Shown piece by piece: positions 32,518 to 41,560 of a stretch of 64,000 nt of DNA. Source of the stretch: Candidatus Hecatella orcuttiae. GTDB lineage: Archaea; Thermoproteota; Bathyarchaeia; Hecatellales; Hecatellaceae. The DNA is taken from NCBI GenBank assembly GCA_002011035.2, contig MTLY02000003.1, positions 667,053 to 731,052 of the forward strand, given 5' to 3'. The notes under the pieces were generated by a model. That model was not told where the DNA came from and did not search any database. It was given only the letters and a program-made list of their open reading frames with translations. The number at the start of each line of letters is the position of its first letter. Position 1 is the first letter of the stretch. The translations under genes and the position numbers were made by a program.

Positions 32518-35500
32518 GTTTCAATAGGAAGACTCATAAAATGAGGATTGAAAGGCTCCACCGCCACCTCAGGGTGGAGGCGCTCATACCGTTTCAATAG
32601 GAAGACTCATAAAATGAGGATTGAAAGAGGGAGAATTACGATTTTATGCTTGGTGGGCCGACAAGTTTCAATAGGAAGACTCATAAAATGAGGATTGAAA
32701 GCTTCCGATGGCCCACTGGGGAAATGCCCAAAATGCCGGTTTCAATAGGAAGACTCATAAAATGAGGATTGAAAGCACATTACTGGGACACGGAAGTGGG
32801 CGGCGGGTGGGGGTTTCAATAGGAAGACTCATAAAATGAGGATTGAAAGGTTAAGTTTTCTGCTGAACCGAGGAATTTCATTTTCGGGTTTCAATAGGAA
32901 GACTCATAAAATGAGGATTGAAAGAGGACTTCGGCTTGGCTGAGGTTGTGGTTTTCAGCCAAGTTTCAATAGGAAGACTCATAAAATGAGGATTGAAAGA
33001 CCGACTGGAAAACATCCTAAAAAAAGTTGAACAAGTTTCAATAGGAAGACTCATAAAATGAGGATTGAAAGGTCATATTATTTACCTAAAGTCCCTTTTG
33101 GTCATCCAGGTTTCAATAGGAAGACTCATAAAATGAGGATTGAAAGTGTAGTAGATGCGGCCGGCTGTCTCCAGCTCCACCTGCAGTTTCAATAGGAAGA
33201 CTCATAAAATGAGGATTGAAAGTCAAGTTTCCCGATGGCAGTGAAGTGGAAACTTCTTAGTTTCAATAGGAAGACTCATAAAATGAGGATTGAAAGTTGA
33301 AGCGGTTAAAATAGGCAAATTCGAGGGAGAAGTTTCAATAGGAAGACTCATAAAATGAGGATTGAAAGTCGAAATAACTGAGCGAAAATGGAAATGCCTC
33401 AGATGGTTTCAATAGGAAGACTCATAAAATGAGGATTGAAAGTAATTCTGAAATCGTTTTTTATTTTTTCAGGCACGTTTCAATAGGAAGACTCATAAAA
33501 TGAGGATTGAAAGAATTCTCCCGAAGCTCCTTGACCACCTTAGCCCTCATGTTTCAATAGGAAGACTCATAAAATGAGGATTGAAAGGGCGTAGGTGTCG
33601 GTGCAGGTAAAGGCGTAGGAGCAGGTTTCAATAGGAAGACTCATAAAATGAGGATTGAAAGTTAAAATCAGTCTCCTTGTAAAACATCATTTTTTATGTT
33701 TCAATAGGAAGACTCATAAAATGAGGATTGAAAGTGTATTGCGGTGGATAAGGCTTTTTCTGGATCATCGAGTTTCAATAGGAAGACTCATAAAATGAGG
33801 ATTGAAAGGTTATTTGTATGAACATCATCCTTCAACCTTCTTTAAGTTTCAATAGGAAGACTCATAAAATGAGGATTGAAAGCGACATACTGCGCTCCCA
33901 AGAAAATCAGGAGAATCAGTTTCAATAGGAAGACTCATAAAATGAGGATTGAAAGTATAGCATTAGTCATCCTACCAGTCGCCTGTTGTTTGTTTCAATA
34001 GGAAGACTCATAAAATGAGGATTGAAAGTCTTTATAACCTCCATCCTCCTCTCTGAGTCTTTTTGTTTCAATAGGAAGACTCATAAAATGAGGATTGAAA
34101 GTGAAAGGCGCCGAAGCGCTCCGCAATCTCAGGTGTGAAAGTTTCAATAGGAAGACTCATAAAATGAGGATTGAAAGAGTTTGAGAGCGTAATTACCCTT
34201 ACGTAAGCACCGAGGTTTCAATAGGAAGACTCATAAAATGAGGATTGAAAGTGAAATTTTATTTTACTTTGATTTATCAGTCTAGCCATGTTTCAATAGG
34301 AAGACTCATAAAATGAGGATTGAAAGGGCTCACCGTCAACCGCCTCAAGCAGGCCTGCGAGGAGTTTCAATAGGAAGACTCATAAAATGAGGATTGAAAG
34401 AGACGACATCCTTCCAGAGCCCGGCGTCACCCCTGGTTTCAATAGGAAGACTCATAAAATGAGGATTGAAAGGAGTTTACGTTGTGGATGCGGAAGCAGG
34501 GGTTTGGGCCGTTTCAATAGGAAGACTCATAAAATGAGGATTGAAAGAATTCCCCTTGGCAAGTTTATAGAAATGGAAGTGATGTTTCAATAGGAAGACT
34601 CATAAAATGAGGATTGAAAGAATTCCCCTTGGCAAGTTTATAGAAATGGAAGTGATGTTTCAATAGGAAGACTCATAAAATGAGGATTGAAAGGATGGCT
34701 GGTGCGCCCTTCCTCTACGGGCACAATCTGCCGTTTCAATAGGAAGACTCATAAAATGAGGATTGAAAGGAGGGGACAGGTTGAGGGGGAGCTTCTCCTT
34801 CAGTTGTTTCAATAGGAAGACTCATAAAATGAGGATTGAAAGATGTCGTTAAGCCGCCTCTGATACCACTTGGCGACTTGTTTCAATAGGAAGACTCATA
34901 AAATGAGGATTGAAAGTCTATTCCAAAATCATAATAAAGCCACTCCACTTCTGTTTCAATAGGAAGACTCATAAAATGAGGATTGAAAGAGTAGCCATCC
35001 TTTACGGTGTAGGCTGTGGTAGAAGTTTCAATAGGAAGACTCATAAAATGAGGATTGAAAGGAAGGCTCAGGACTTGCCCGCCGACGTGACTTCGGTGTT
35101 TCAATAGGAAGACTCATAAAATGAGGATTGAAAGTAGGCGGATGTAGGGTCGCATCCAGCAGCCTAGTTTGTTTCAATAGGAAGACTCATAAAATGAGGA
35201 TTGAAAGTTAGATGAGGAGTAAAACTCTATTTTTTATTCCCTAGTTTCAATAGGAAGACTCATAAAATGAGGATTGAAAGCTTTAATTCATCCCCCTTTT
35301 GAAAAGATAGGAAAGGTTTCAATAGGAAGACTCATAAAATGAGGATTGAAAGTTGAAGCGGTTAAAATAGGCAAATTCGAGGGAGAATTAGTTTCAATAG
35401 GAAGACTCATAAAATGAGGATTGAAAGTTTTATTCTCCTTTTAAAATTGAATTTATAGCTTCATGTTTCAATAGGAAGACTCATAAAATGAGGATTGAAA

Positions 35501-37020
35501 GCGCTCAACAAAGATTGAGTTTAAGACTTATTAAAAGTTTCAATAGGAAGACTCATAAAATGAGGATTGAAAGCGTAATCCGCGTTTTTCGGGCCGTTTA
35601 GGGCAAGTTTGTTTCAATAGGAAGACTCATAAAATGAGGATTGAAAGTTGCTTTCGGTTAAAACTGCTAATGTCGTTATTACAGTTTCAATAGGAAGACT
35701 CATAAAATGAGGATTGAAAGACCATTTTTCTATATCTTCCGCGGCTTTCGGTCTTGGTTTCAATAGGAAGACTCATAAAATGAGGATTGAAAGATCAGGC
35801 TAGCTAAAAGCTAGTCTAACGTTAGAATGGGTTTCAATAGGAAGACTCATAAAATGAGGATTGAAAGCCTCTTCTCTGAGGTGAGGGTAGGCTTTCAGGT
35901 AGCGTTTCAATAGGAAGACTCATAAAATGAGGATTGAAAGCTTTTTTTGTAAAATTCAAGAAATAAATTTTTTCCTTTGTTTCAATAGGAAGACTCATAA
36001 AATGAGGATTGAAAGACGAGATCGCAGGCAAACCCCCAACTCCACCAACGGCACCGTTTCAATAGGAAGACTCATAAAATGAGGATTGAAAGAAAAAAGT
36101 CAGCCCCCCCTCTCAGTTTCCTCTTTAAGTTTCAATAGGAAGACTCATAAAATGAGGATTGAAAGTTATCATAACCACGGAAGACAATGTAAACGCAAAC
36201 GCGTTTCAATAGGAAGACTCATAAAATGAGGATTGAAAGTCCCATTTTCCCTCTATGGCTCTTTCAAGTATTTTGGTTTCAATAGGAAGACTCATAAAAT
36301 GAGGATTGAAAGGAGATTAAAAAAAACGAAGAATAAGCGTTCCCTTTAGTTTCAATAGGAAGACTCATAAAATGAGGATTGAAAGGGGCTCGGCATCGAA
36401 GCCTTAACCGTCACGTCTCCAAGTTTCAATAGGAAGACTCATAAAATGAGGATTGAAAGTCGGTTGTCTCTTTAGGACAACATTGCCTTATCTAAGAGTT
36501 TCAATAGGAAGACTCATAAAATGAGGATTGAAAGTAAATAAATTGTCAGCCCAAGACCACCGCCCACCAAGTTTCAATAGGAAGACTCATAAAATGAGGA
36601 TTGAAAGCCTTACTTCTATTCCTCTATAGTAGTAATCATTCTCGTTTCAATAGGAAGACTCATAAAATGAGGATTGAAAGATCTTAGTGATCCTCTTAGT
36701 AGTAGAAGCTTCAACGTTTCAATAGGAAGACTCATAAAATGAGGATTGAAAGGCGGACTTGGAGCAGCGGGAGTCGGATGTGTTCTTCGGTTTCAATAGG
36801 AAGACTCATAAAATGAGGATTGAAAGACCGGCATACTGTCATTTCAGGCATAACACAATCAGGGTTTCAATAGGAAGACTCATAAAATGAGGATTGAAAG
36901 ACGCGTGGAAACCCCACGGAGACCAACCTTGAACATAGTTTCAATAGGAAGACTCATAAAATGAGGATTGAAAGCCTGATTTCACCACCAAGCCAACTGG
37001 TGGTGATGGACAGTTTCAAT
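32518..37020 (+). CRISPR. Type I-A CRISPR array, 61 full repeats plus one degenerate
   Basis: 37-nt direct repeats beginning GTTTCAATAGGAAGACTCAT and ending AATGAGGATTGAAAG, with no variation seen in 61 copies from 32518-32554 to 36938-36974. A broken repeat (GTTTCAATA then unrelated sequence) starts at 37013. Spacers are 34-40 nt, mostly 36-37. The repeat holds a 5-bp hairpin CTCAT-AAA-ATGAG, and its last 8 nt (ATTGAAAG) are the expected crRNA 5' handle. Two spacers (34548-34583 and 34621-34656) are identical and adjacent; the spacers at 33297-33331 and 35353-35390 share 35 nt. Frames open across repeats are artefacts. Confidence 0.99.
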
Positions 37021-37173
37021 ATGTCAGTTTAAGAACGATTTGAACGCTCAAGGAGGCAAAAGCCGAGGAAATCCTATAAGGGCTCCACTTAGCTCCTTAT
37101 CCTAATCCCAAACAGCCCTAACGCCATGTTTAAAGGACCTCTGCGTGGTTCCTATGCGAAGATGGGGGTTTAG

Positions 37174-38202
37174 GTGAAGTTAACCCGCCGCAAACTTGTA
37201 GCAGTCACCGCCTTAGGGGGGATAGGCGTTCTGTTGAGCGGTTATTTTCTCGCCATCTCTACTCGGAAGATGATGGAGGTGGAGAGCGGTGGTGAAAACG
37301 TGGAAGTTTATCTGATAAAGACGTCGGACAGAAGCGTTGGAATAAGAAGTATCCTCCGCCGATTCGGCTTGGAGAGTTATCGTGGAAAAACCGTTGCCTT
37401 GAAGGCTAACTTTAATAGCGCCGACCCCTTCCCAGCCTCAACACATGTGGAAACCCTCCGAAGCTTGGTGGAAGAGCTGAAGAAAGCCGGAGTAGGCTCG
37501 CTGACCTTGGCCGAGCGGAGCGGCATGGGCGACACCCGGAAAGTCTTAGAGCAGATGGGCGTCTTCAATCTTTCAGAGAAACTGGGCTTTAAAACAGTGG
37601 TGCTGGACGAGGAGGGCAGGGATGGGTGGGTCAAGATCCAGCCGAAGGGAACCCACTGGCTGAAAGGATTCCCCATCGCAAGAGTTTTCCTCGACGCCGA
37701 CAGGGTGGTTCAAACTTGCTGCCTGAAAACCCACCGTTTCGGAGGGCATTTCACCATGTCCCTGAAGAACTCGGTAGGCCTTGTGGCTAAGCACTTTCCC
37801 GGTGAACCGTATAACTACATGTGGGAGCTACATTCCTCCCCTTATCAGAGGCTTATGATTGCCGAGATCAACCGGTTCTACAAGGTCGACTTGGTGCTCA
37901 TGGACGCTTTGGAAGCCTTTGTGAGCGGAGGGCCTGAGCGCGGCGAACTGGTGAAACCTAGCCTCCTGCTGGCCAGCCGAGACAGAGTTGCCATCGATGC
38001 GGTGGGAGTAGCCATCCTCCGAAGCCACGGTTCGACGAAGGAGGTCATGAAAGGAAGAATCTTCGACCTAGACCAGATCCGCAGGGCAGCTGAACTCGGC
38101 CTAGGCGTCAGCTCACCCTCAAAAATAAAGCTCATCCCTCTAGACGGGGAAAGCGTCGGGGAAGTGAAAAAGCTTGAGGAAATCCTCCGTTCTCAAGGAT
38201 AA
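37174..38202 (+). CDS. DUF362 protein with N-terminal Tat-like signal
   Basis: 342 aa from GTG 37174. The N-terminus TRRKLVAVTALGGIGVLLSG is a twin-arginine-type signal or signal anchor, so the protein probably lies outside the membrane. The rest is DUF362: GKTVALKANFNSADPFPAST, ADRVVQTCCLKTHRFGGHFT, MSLKNSVGLVAKHFPGE and ASRDRVAIDAVGVAIL. Unlike the DUF362 protein at 2700-3791, it has no ferredoxin insert. Function unknown. It follows the CRISPR array with a possible box A (GTTTAAAGG, about 37130) upstream. Confidence 0.78.
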   Translation: MKLTRRKLVAVTALGGIGVLLSGYFLAISTRKMMEVESGGENVEVYLIKTSDRSVGIRSILRRFGLESYRGKTVALKANFNSADPFPASTHVETLRSLVEELKKAGVGSLTLAERSGMGDTRKVLEQMGVFNLSEKLGFKTVVLDEEGRDGWVKIQPKGTHWLKGFPIARVFLDADRVVQTCCLKTHRFGGHFTMSLKNSVGLVAKHFPGEPYNYMWELHSSPYQRLMIAEINRFYKVDLVLMDALEAFVSGGPERGELVKPSLLLASRDRVAIDAVGVAILRSHGSTKEVMKGRIFDLDQIRRAAELGLGVSSPSKIKLIPLDGESVGEVKKLEEILRSQG

Positions 38203-38211
38203 AACCGTCTC

Positions 38212-38691
38212 CTATTTCAGTATCGCCCCGCAGAAAGGGCAGAGGTTGTATCCTTTCAAAAGCGGTTTACCGCAGCTGAGGCATCTGGGCTGGGAGGCTG
38301 AGTTGACCAAAGACGAGACCTGTTTTCTGATGTAGGTCCACAGTTTTTCCTCGAAATATTTGTAGGCTGCAGCGCTCGCACCCGCGGCTATTAGGCCGGC
38401 TCCCAGCGTGATCGCCCCCACTATGGCTGAGGCGGCGATGTTCTTCCCCCAGTCGCCGGTTCCCACGGTGACCTCGAAGTCGTTGGGGTTGCCCTTAACC
38501 ACGATGTCGAGGCATCTCCTCGCTCCGAGGAGGGTTCTCACAGCGTCTGCTTTTATGGCTTGAACATGGTAGAAGCCGGCTTTTCTGGTGAGTTTGGCTT
38601 CAAAATCATGGGTGTTGCAATAGTCCACGATCGACGTTGCAAGCCGTCCTAAATCCACGTTTAAAGCAGTCCACCGCTCCTTTCTAACCAA
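38212..38691 (-). CDS. Zinc-ribbon protein with hydrophobic segment
   Basis: 159 aa, unrecognised. An N-terminal domain of about 85 residues (VDLGRLATSIVDYCNTHDFE, GFYHVQAIKADAVRTLLG) is followed by a Gly/Ala-rich hydrophobic stretch (AASAIVGAITLGAGLIAAGA) that may span the membrane, and a C-terminal zinc ribbon CLSCGKPLLKGYNLCPFCG. Convergent with the DUF362 gene, ending 10 nt from it. The general plan resembles small membrane-associated zinc-ribbon proteins of unknown role. Confidence 0.6.
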   Translation of the reverse strand: MVRKERWTALNVDLGRLATSIVDYCNTHDFEAKLTRKAGFYHVQAIKADAVRTLLGARRCLDIVVKGNPNDFEVTVGTGDWGKNIAASAIVGAITLGAGLIAAGASAAAYKYFEEKLWTYIRKQVSSLVNSASQPRCLSCGKPLLKGYNLCPFCGAILK

Positions 38692-38854
38692 GGAACATAC
38701 CAGCCTGGGGAAGCTGTGACATCAACAGTACACCGGGCCTCCTTTAATCTTTCCGGCCAGAAGATGTTTTTAGTCTTTTCTGGAAAGAAATAATCAGCAT
38801 CCACAGGAATGTTTAATGGAGAGGCTGACAAAAGTTCTATGGCCGGTGAACTGA

Positions 38855-39604
38855 ATGGCTGCGCGCAACTCCGTCGAAAGCTGGGAAGAAAGGAGCCGGT
38901 TGAAAATCGCCTCCGCCTTCTCTCTTGTAGGCGGAATTCTAATGCTTTCAGGTAGCTTAGTCAGGTGGTTTTGGTGGAGCCGGGGATGGATGAGCGGAAG
39001 CCTCATGGGTATGCACATGATGCGCATGGGGCCGATGATGGGCGGCTGGCCGGGAGGGCCGCTCCCCATATGGAGCATAATAGGCCTTGGAGGCGGACTC
39101 GCTGTGGTCCTCTGTGCTCTTCTTCTCCATGCTAGACCTGACCGACGTCTCCTAGGAGCTCTTATCATAGTTTTCTCCTCCCTGAGCATTCCAGCCTCAC
39201 TAGGAGGATTCGTGGCAGGCTTCTTCTTAGCGGTTTTGGGCGGAATATTAGCTCTCACTTGGAAAGTAGCCCCGCCTAGCACCGGTAGGTGGGTCTACGC
39301 TCCTCCGCAGCCTACCCTAAAGGAAGGCGAGACACCTACAGACGCCCTCTCCGCTGCTTTAACTTTGATGCGCCCGATTCTTTCCGAGGATGAGCAAAGG
39401 GTTTTGGAGGAGATAGTTAAGGCTCGGGGGGAAATCCTCCAAAGAGACCTACCCAAGAAACTGGGTTTCTCCAAGGCTGCCGTCAGTAAGGTCATTTCAA
39501 CCCTAGAAAGGAGAGGCGTGGTGGCTAGGGAAAAATACAAATGGACCTACCGGGTTAGACTCTCGGAAAGGCTTATTTCAGAGGCTAAAAACAGTTATGA
39601 ATAA
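38855..39604 (+). CDS. Membrane-anchored winged-helix regulator with Met-rich loop
   Basis: 249 aa. Three to four membrane helices in residues 15-145 (FSLVGGILMLSGSLVRWFWW, IIGLGGGLAVVLCALLLHA, SSLSIPASLGGFVAGFFLAV) precede a cytosolic MarR-like winged helix at about 175-240 (LSEDEQRVLEEIVKARGEIL, QRDLPKKLGFSKAAVSKVIS, TLERRGVVAREKYKWTY). The loop after the first helix is rich in Met and His (LMGMHMMRMGPMMGGWPGG), suggesting metal sensing, perhaps copper. The next gene encodes a secreted protein with a similar Met-rich stretch, a possible partner. Confidence 0.7.
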   Translation: MAARNSVESWEERSRLKIASAFSLVGGILMLSGSLVRWFWWSRGWMSGSLMGMHMMRMGPMMGGWPGGPLPIWSIIGLGGGLAVVLCALLLHARPDRRLLGALIIVFSSLSIPASLGGFVAGFFLAVLGGILALTWKVAPPSTGRWVYAPPQPTLKEGETPTDALSAALTLMRPILSEDEQRVLEEIVKARGEILQRDLPKKLGFSKAAVSKVISTLERRGVVAREKYKWTYRVRLSERLISEAKNSYE

Positions 39605-39718
39605 TTAGAAACGTTTAAAAACAAAAATAAACTATTTCTAGGCTTAACTAATTGTAAAAAGGTTTAACAGAGGCTTTCTGCTATTCTCAGCCAACAAAAA
39701 AGGAGGTGTGAATGGAAA

Positions 39719-40543
39719 ATGGGAGACGACAAAAAAATCTTGACCGTTACCCTAGTGGCGATTTTAACATTGGCCGCAGCCTTCTCTCTAATATGGATAA
39801 GTGCGCAGGCTTCCCCGCTGCCGACAGTGAGGATGCGCCCCTCCGATAACTTGACTTTTCAAGGGAGATGGAGCGGTATGGGCGGCTATGGAAGCGGGGT
39901 TATGGCCCCCCAAGCCGGTAGGCCTACTCCCTACGGGTGTGGAATGGGCCACGGAATGATGGACGGCTGGCACGGTCCCAGCGGAGGAATGGGCTGGGGT
40001 ATGGGGTGCCCGATGATGGGGGTTTCCGCCTACTCTTATCCCCCCCGCCTCCTCCAGCCTCTATCCATCGAAGAAGCAGTGAAAATTGCGGAAGGCTATC
40101 TGGCGTCCTTAGGTAACCCTGACCTCGCGGTGGAGGAAATCGAAGAGTACACGCTGAATTTCTATGTGCTCTACTACGAAAGAAGCACAGGCATGGGCGC
40201 TTTCGAGATGCTCATCGACAAGTACACGGGAAACATCTACCCGGAGCCCGGGCCTAACATGATGTGGAACACCAAATACGGGGCAATGGGCAGGTACTGG
40301 GCGGCTTCCTCAGCGGACATGCCCATAACCCGGGACCAAGCCGTCAAGATTGCTCAAAACTACCTAGACCTCTATCTCCCCGGAGCCACGGTGGAAGATG
40401 TCCACGCCCTTTACGGCTACTACACAGTTATGATCGCCCTCAACGGCCAGACCTACGGCATGCTCAGCGTCAACGGTTACAGCGGTCAGATCTGGTACCA
40501 TACATGGCACGGTCTATTTGTTCAAGAAATTGAAGTAGAATAA
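39719..40543 (+). CDS. Secreted PepSY-like protein with Met/Gly/His-rich segment
   Basis: 274 aa; ATG 39719 with AGGAGGTGTG upstream, whereas ATG 39712 is in another frame. Signal sequence TVTLVAILTLAAAFSLIWIS, then GCGMGHGMMDGWHGPSGGMG and WGMGCPMMG near residues 78-105, likely metal-binding. Two repeats follow that look like PepSY domains: LSIEEAVKIAEGYLASLGNP with MLIDKYTGNIYPEPG, and ITRDQAVKIAQNYLDLYLPG with LSVNGYSGQIWYHTWHG. Probably extracellular or membrane-bound. It lies 114 nt after the Met-rich regulator gene, which may control it. Confidence 0.7.
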   Translation: MGDDKKILTVTLVAILTLAAAFSLIWISAQASPLPTVRMRPSDNLTFQGRWSGMGGYGSGVMAPQAGRPTPYGCGMGHGMMDGWHGPSGGMGWGMGCPMMGVSAYSYPPRLLQPLSIEEAVKIAEGYLASLGNPDLAVEEIEEYTLNFYVLYYERSTGMGAFEMLIDKYTGNIYPEPGPNMMWNTKYGAMGRYWAASSADMPITRDQAVKIAQNYLDLYLPGATVEDVHALYGYYTVMIALNGQTYGMLSVNGYSGQIWYHTWHGLFVQEIEVE

Positions 40544-40546
40544 ACT

Positions 40547-40580
40547 CCGGCTTTTATCAAGCCGGGGCTCCCGATTTTTT
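40547..40580 (+). terminator. Hairpin plus T-run after the PepSY-like gene
   Basis: CCGGCTT (40547-40553) and AAGCCGG (40559-40565) form a 7-bp stem with a 5-base loop; a TTTTTT run (40575-40580) follows after a short C-rich spacer. It starts 4 bp after the stop codon. Confidence 0.65.
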
Positions 40581-40741
40581 ATGATCCTTAAACCTCGGTT
40601 GTTGTGATCCAACCCCGTTTTCTAGTCAAATGCTTTTTTGATGCAGAAAATCGATTTCGTCGGTGGTGACATGAAATTTTCAATCCGTCGGCTTAAAAAT
40701 TTAAATACAGAAATCCGGCTTCACCTTTTACGTGATGATAA

Positions 40742-41506
40742 ATGAAATTGAGGGCAGTTGATCTAACTCAGCCGCTGGGAATAAAAACTCCGCCGTTTCC
40801 CGGCGGTAGACCCATGACCATTAAATATACGAATAGGATTTCCGGTGACGGATATGGTCAGCAGGAATACACTTTCACAACTCACACGGGGACGCATCTT
40901 GACGGCCCCTTGCACTTTGACCCGAAAGGCGAGGACCTTGCAAGTTTACCCATGGATAAGCTCTTCGGGGAAGGGGTTATCGTCGACGTCAGTGAAGTCG
41001 GGGAATACGGAATTTACACGCCTAAGCACGTTACGGAAAAGGTTGAAGTTAAGAAGGGGGATATTCTCATAATTCACACAGGCTTCCACAAGTATTATGT
41101 CGGAGACAGAGACCCGGATGAGGTGGCCTACTTCTACAAGCACCCTGGACCTGACTGGGAGTTCAGAAACTGGTGCGCTGAAATGAAGTTTAAATGGCTA
41201 GGGGTGGACGCTGCCTCTCAAGACCATCCTATGAACATAGCTGACCTCAGAAAGTTGAGGCCCAAGTTCGTCGAAGAATTCGAGAAGAAACACGGCAAAA
41301 AGAGGGAGGAGATTTTCCCCGACGAAATGGAGCATCTGATGCACTGGTCGCTTTTCGCCAAGCCGCATCAGATCATTCACGTCGAAAACGTAGGCGGAGA
41401 CATCGACAGCGTGCTAAACCGCCGGGCGTTGATCGGCTGCTTCCCCCTCAAGGTGGTGGACGGAGAGTCCAGCCCCTGCAGGGTCGTAGCCTTTATCGAA
41501 GACTGA
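40742..41506 (+). CDS. Cyclase / kynurenine formamidase-like metal-dependent hydrolase
   Basis: 254 aa. The family signature HTGTHLDGPLHFDPKG (about residues 47-62; HxGTHxDxPxH) supplies the metal ligands, with the preceding LTQPLGIKTPPFPGG and later WLGVDAASQDHPMN also typical. Members hydrolyse formamides, isatin or cyclic amides, usually as zinc or manganese enzymes. A box A-like TTTAAATA lies about 40 bp upstream. In the context of the molybdenum hydroxylase and amidohydrolases that follow, hydrolysis of a ring-opening product is plausible; the substrate is not shown. Confidence 0.85.
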   Translation: MKLRAVDLTQPLGIKTPPFPGGRPMTIKYTNRISGDGYGQQEYTFTTHTGTHLDGPLHFDPKGEDLASLPMDKLFGEGVIVDVSEVGEYGIYTPKHVTEKVEVKKGDILIIHTGFHKYYVGDRDPDEVAYFYKHPGPDWEFRNWCAEMKFKWLGVDAASQDHPMNIADLRKLRPKFVEEFEKKHGKKREEIFPDEMEHLMHWSLFAKPHQIIHVENVGGDIDSVLNRRALIGCFPLKVVDGESSPCRVVAFIED

Positions 41507-41560
41507 TAATTTCAACGAGTCCAAACTGCTTGGGAAACTTGGAAGCCGCGGGATGTCGCC

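Noticed and set aside
33588..33624. Possible self-targeting of the FecR gene's repeat-rich stalk region by a GGCGTAGGTGTCGG-type spacer.
   Set aside because: Only short low-complexity similarity; no continuous match.
34387..36031. Open reading frames running through the CRISPR array on both strands (for example 34387-34593, 34883-35104, 35834-36031).
   Set aside because: They translate the direct repeat over and over (NRKTHKMRIER or FNPHFMSLPIE) and are artefacts of the array.
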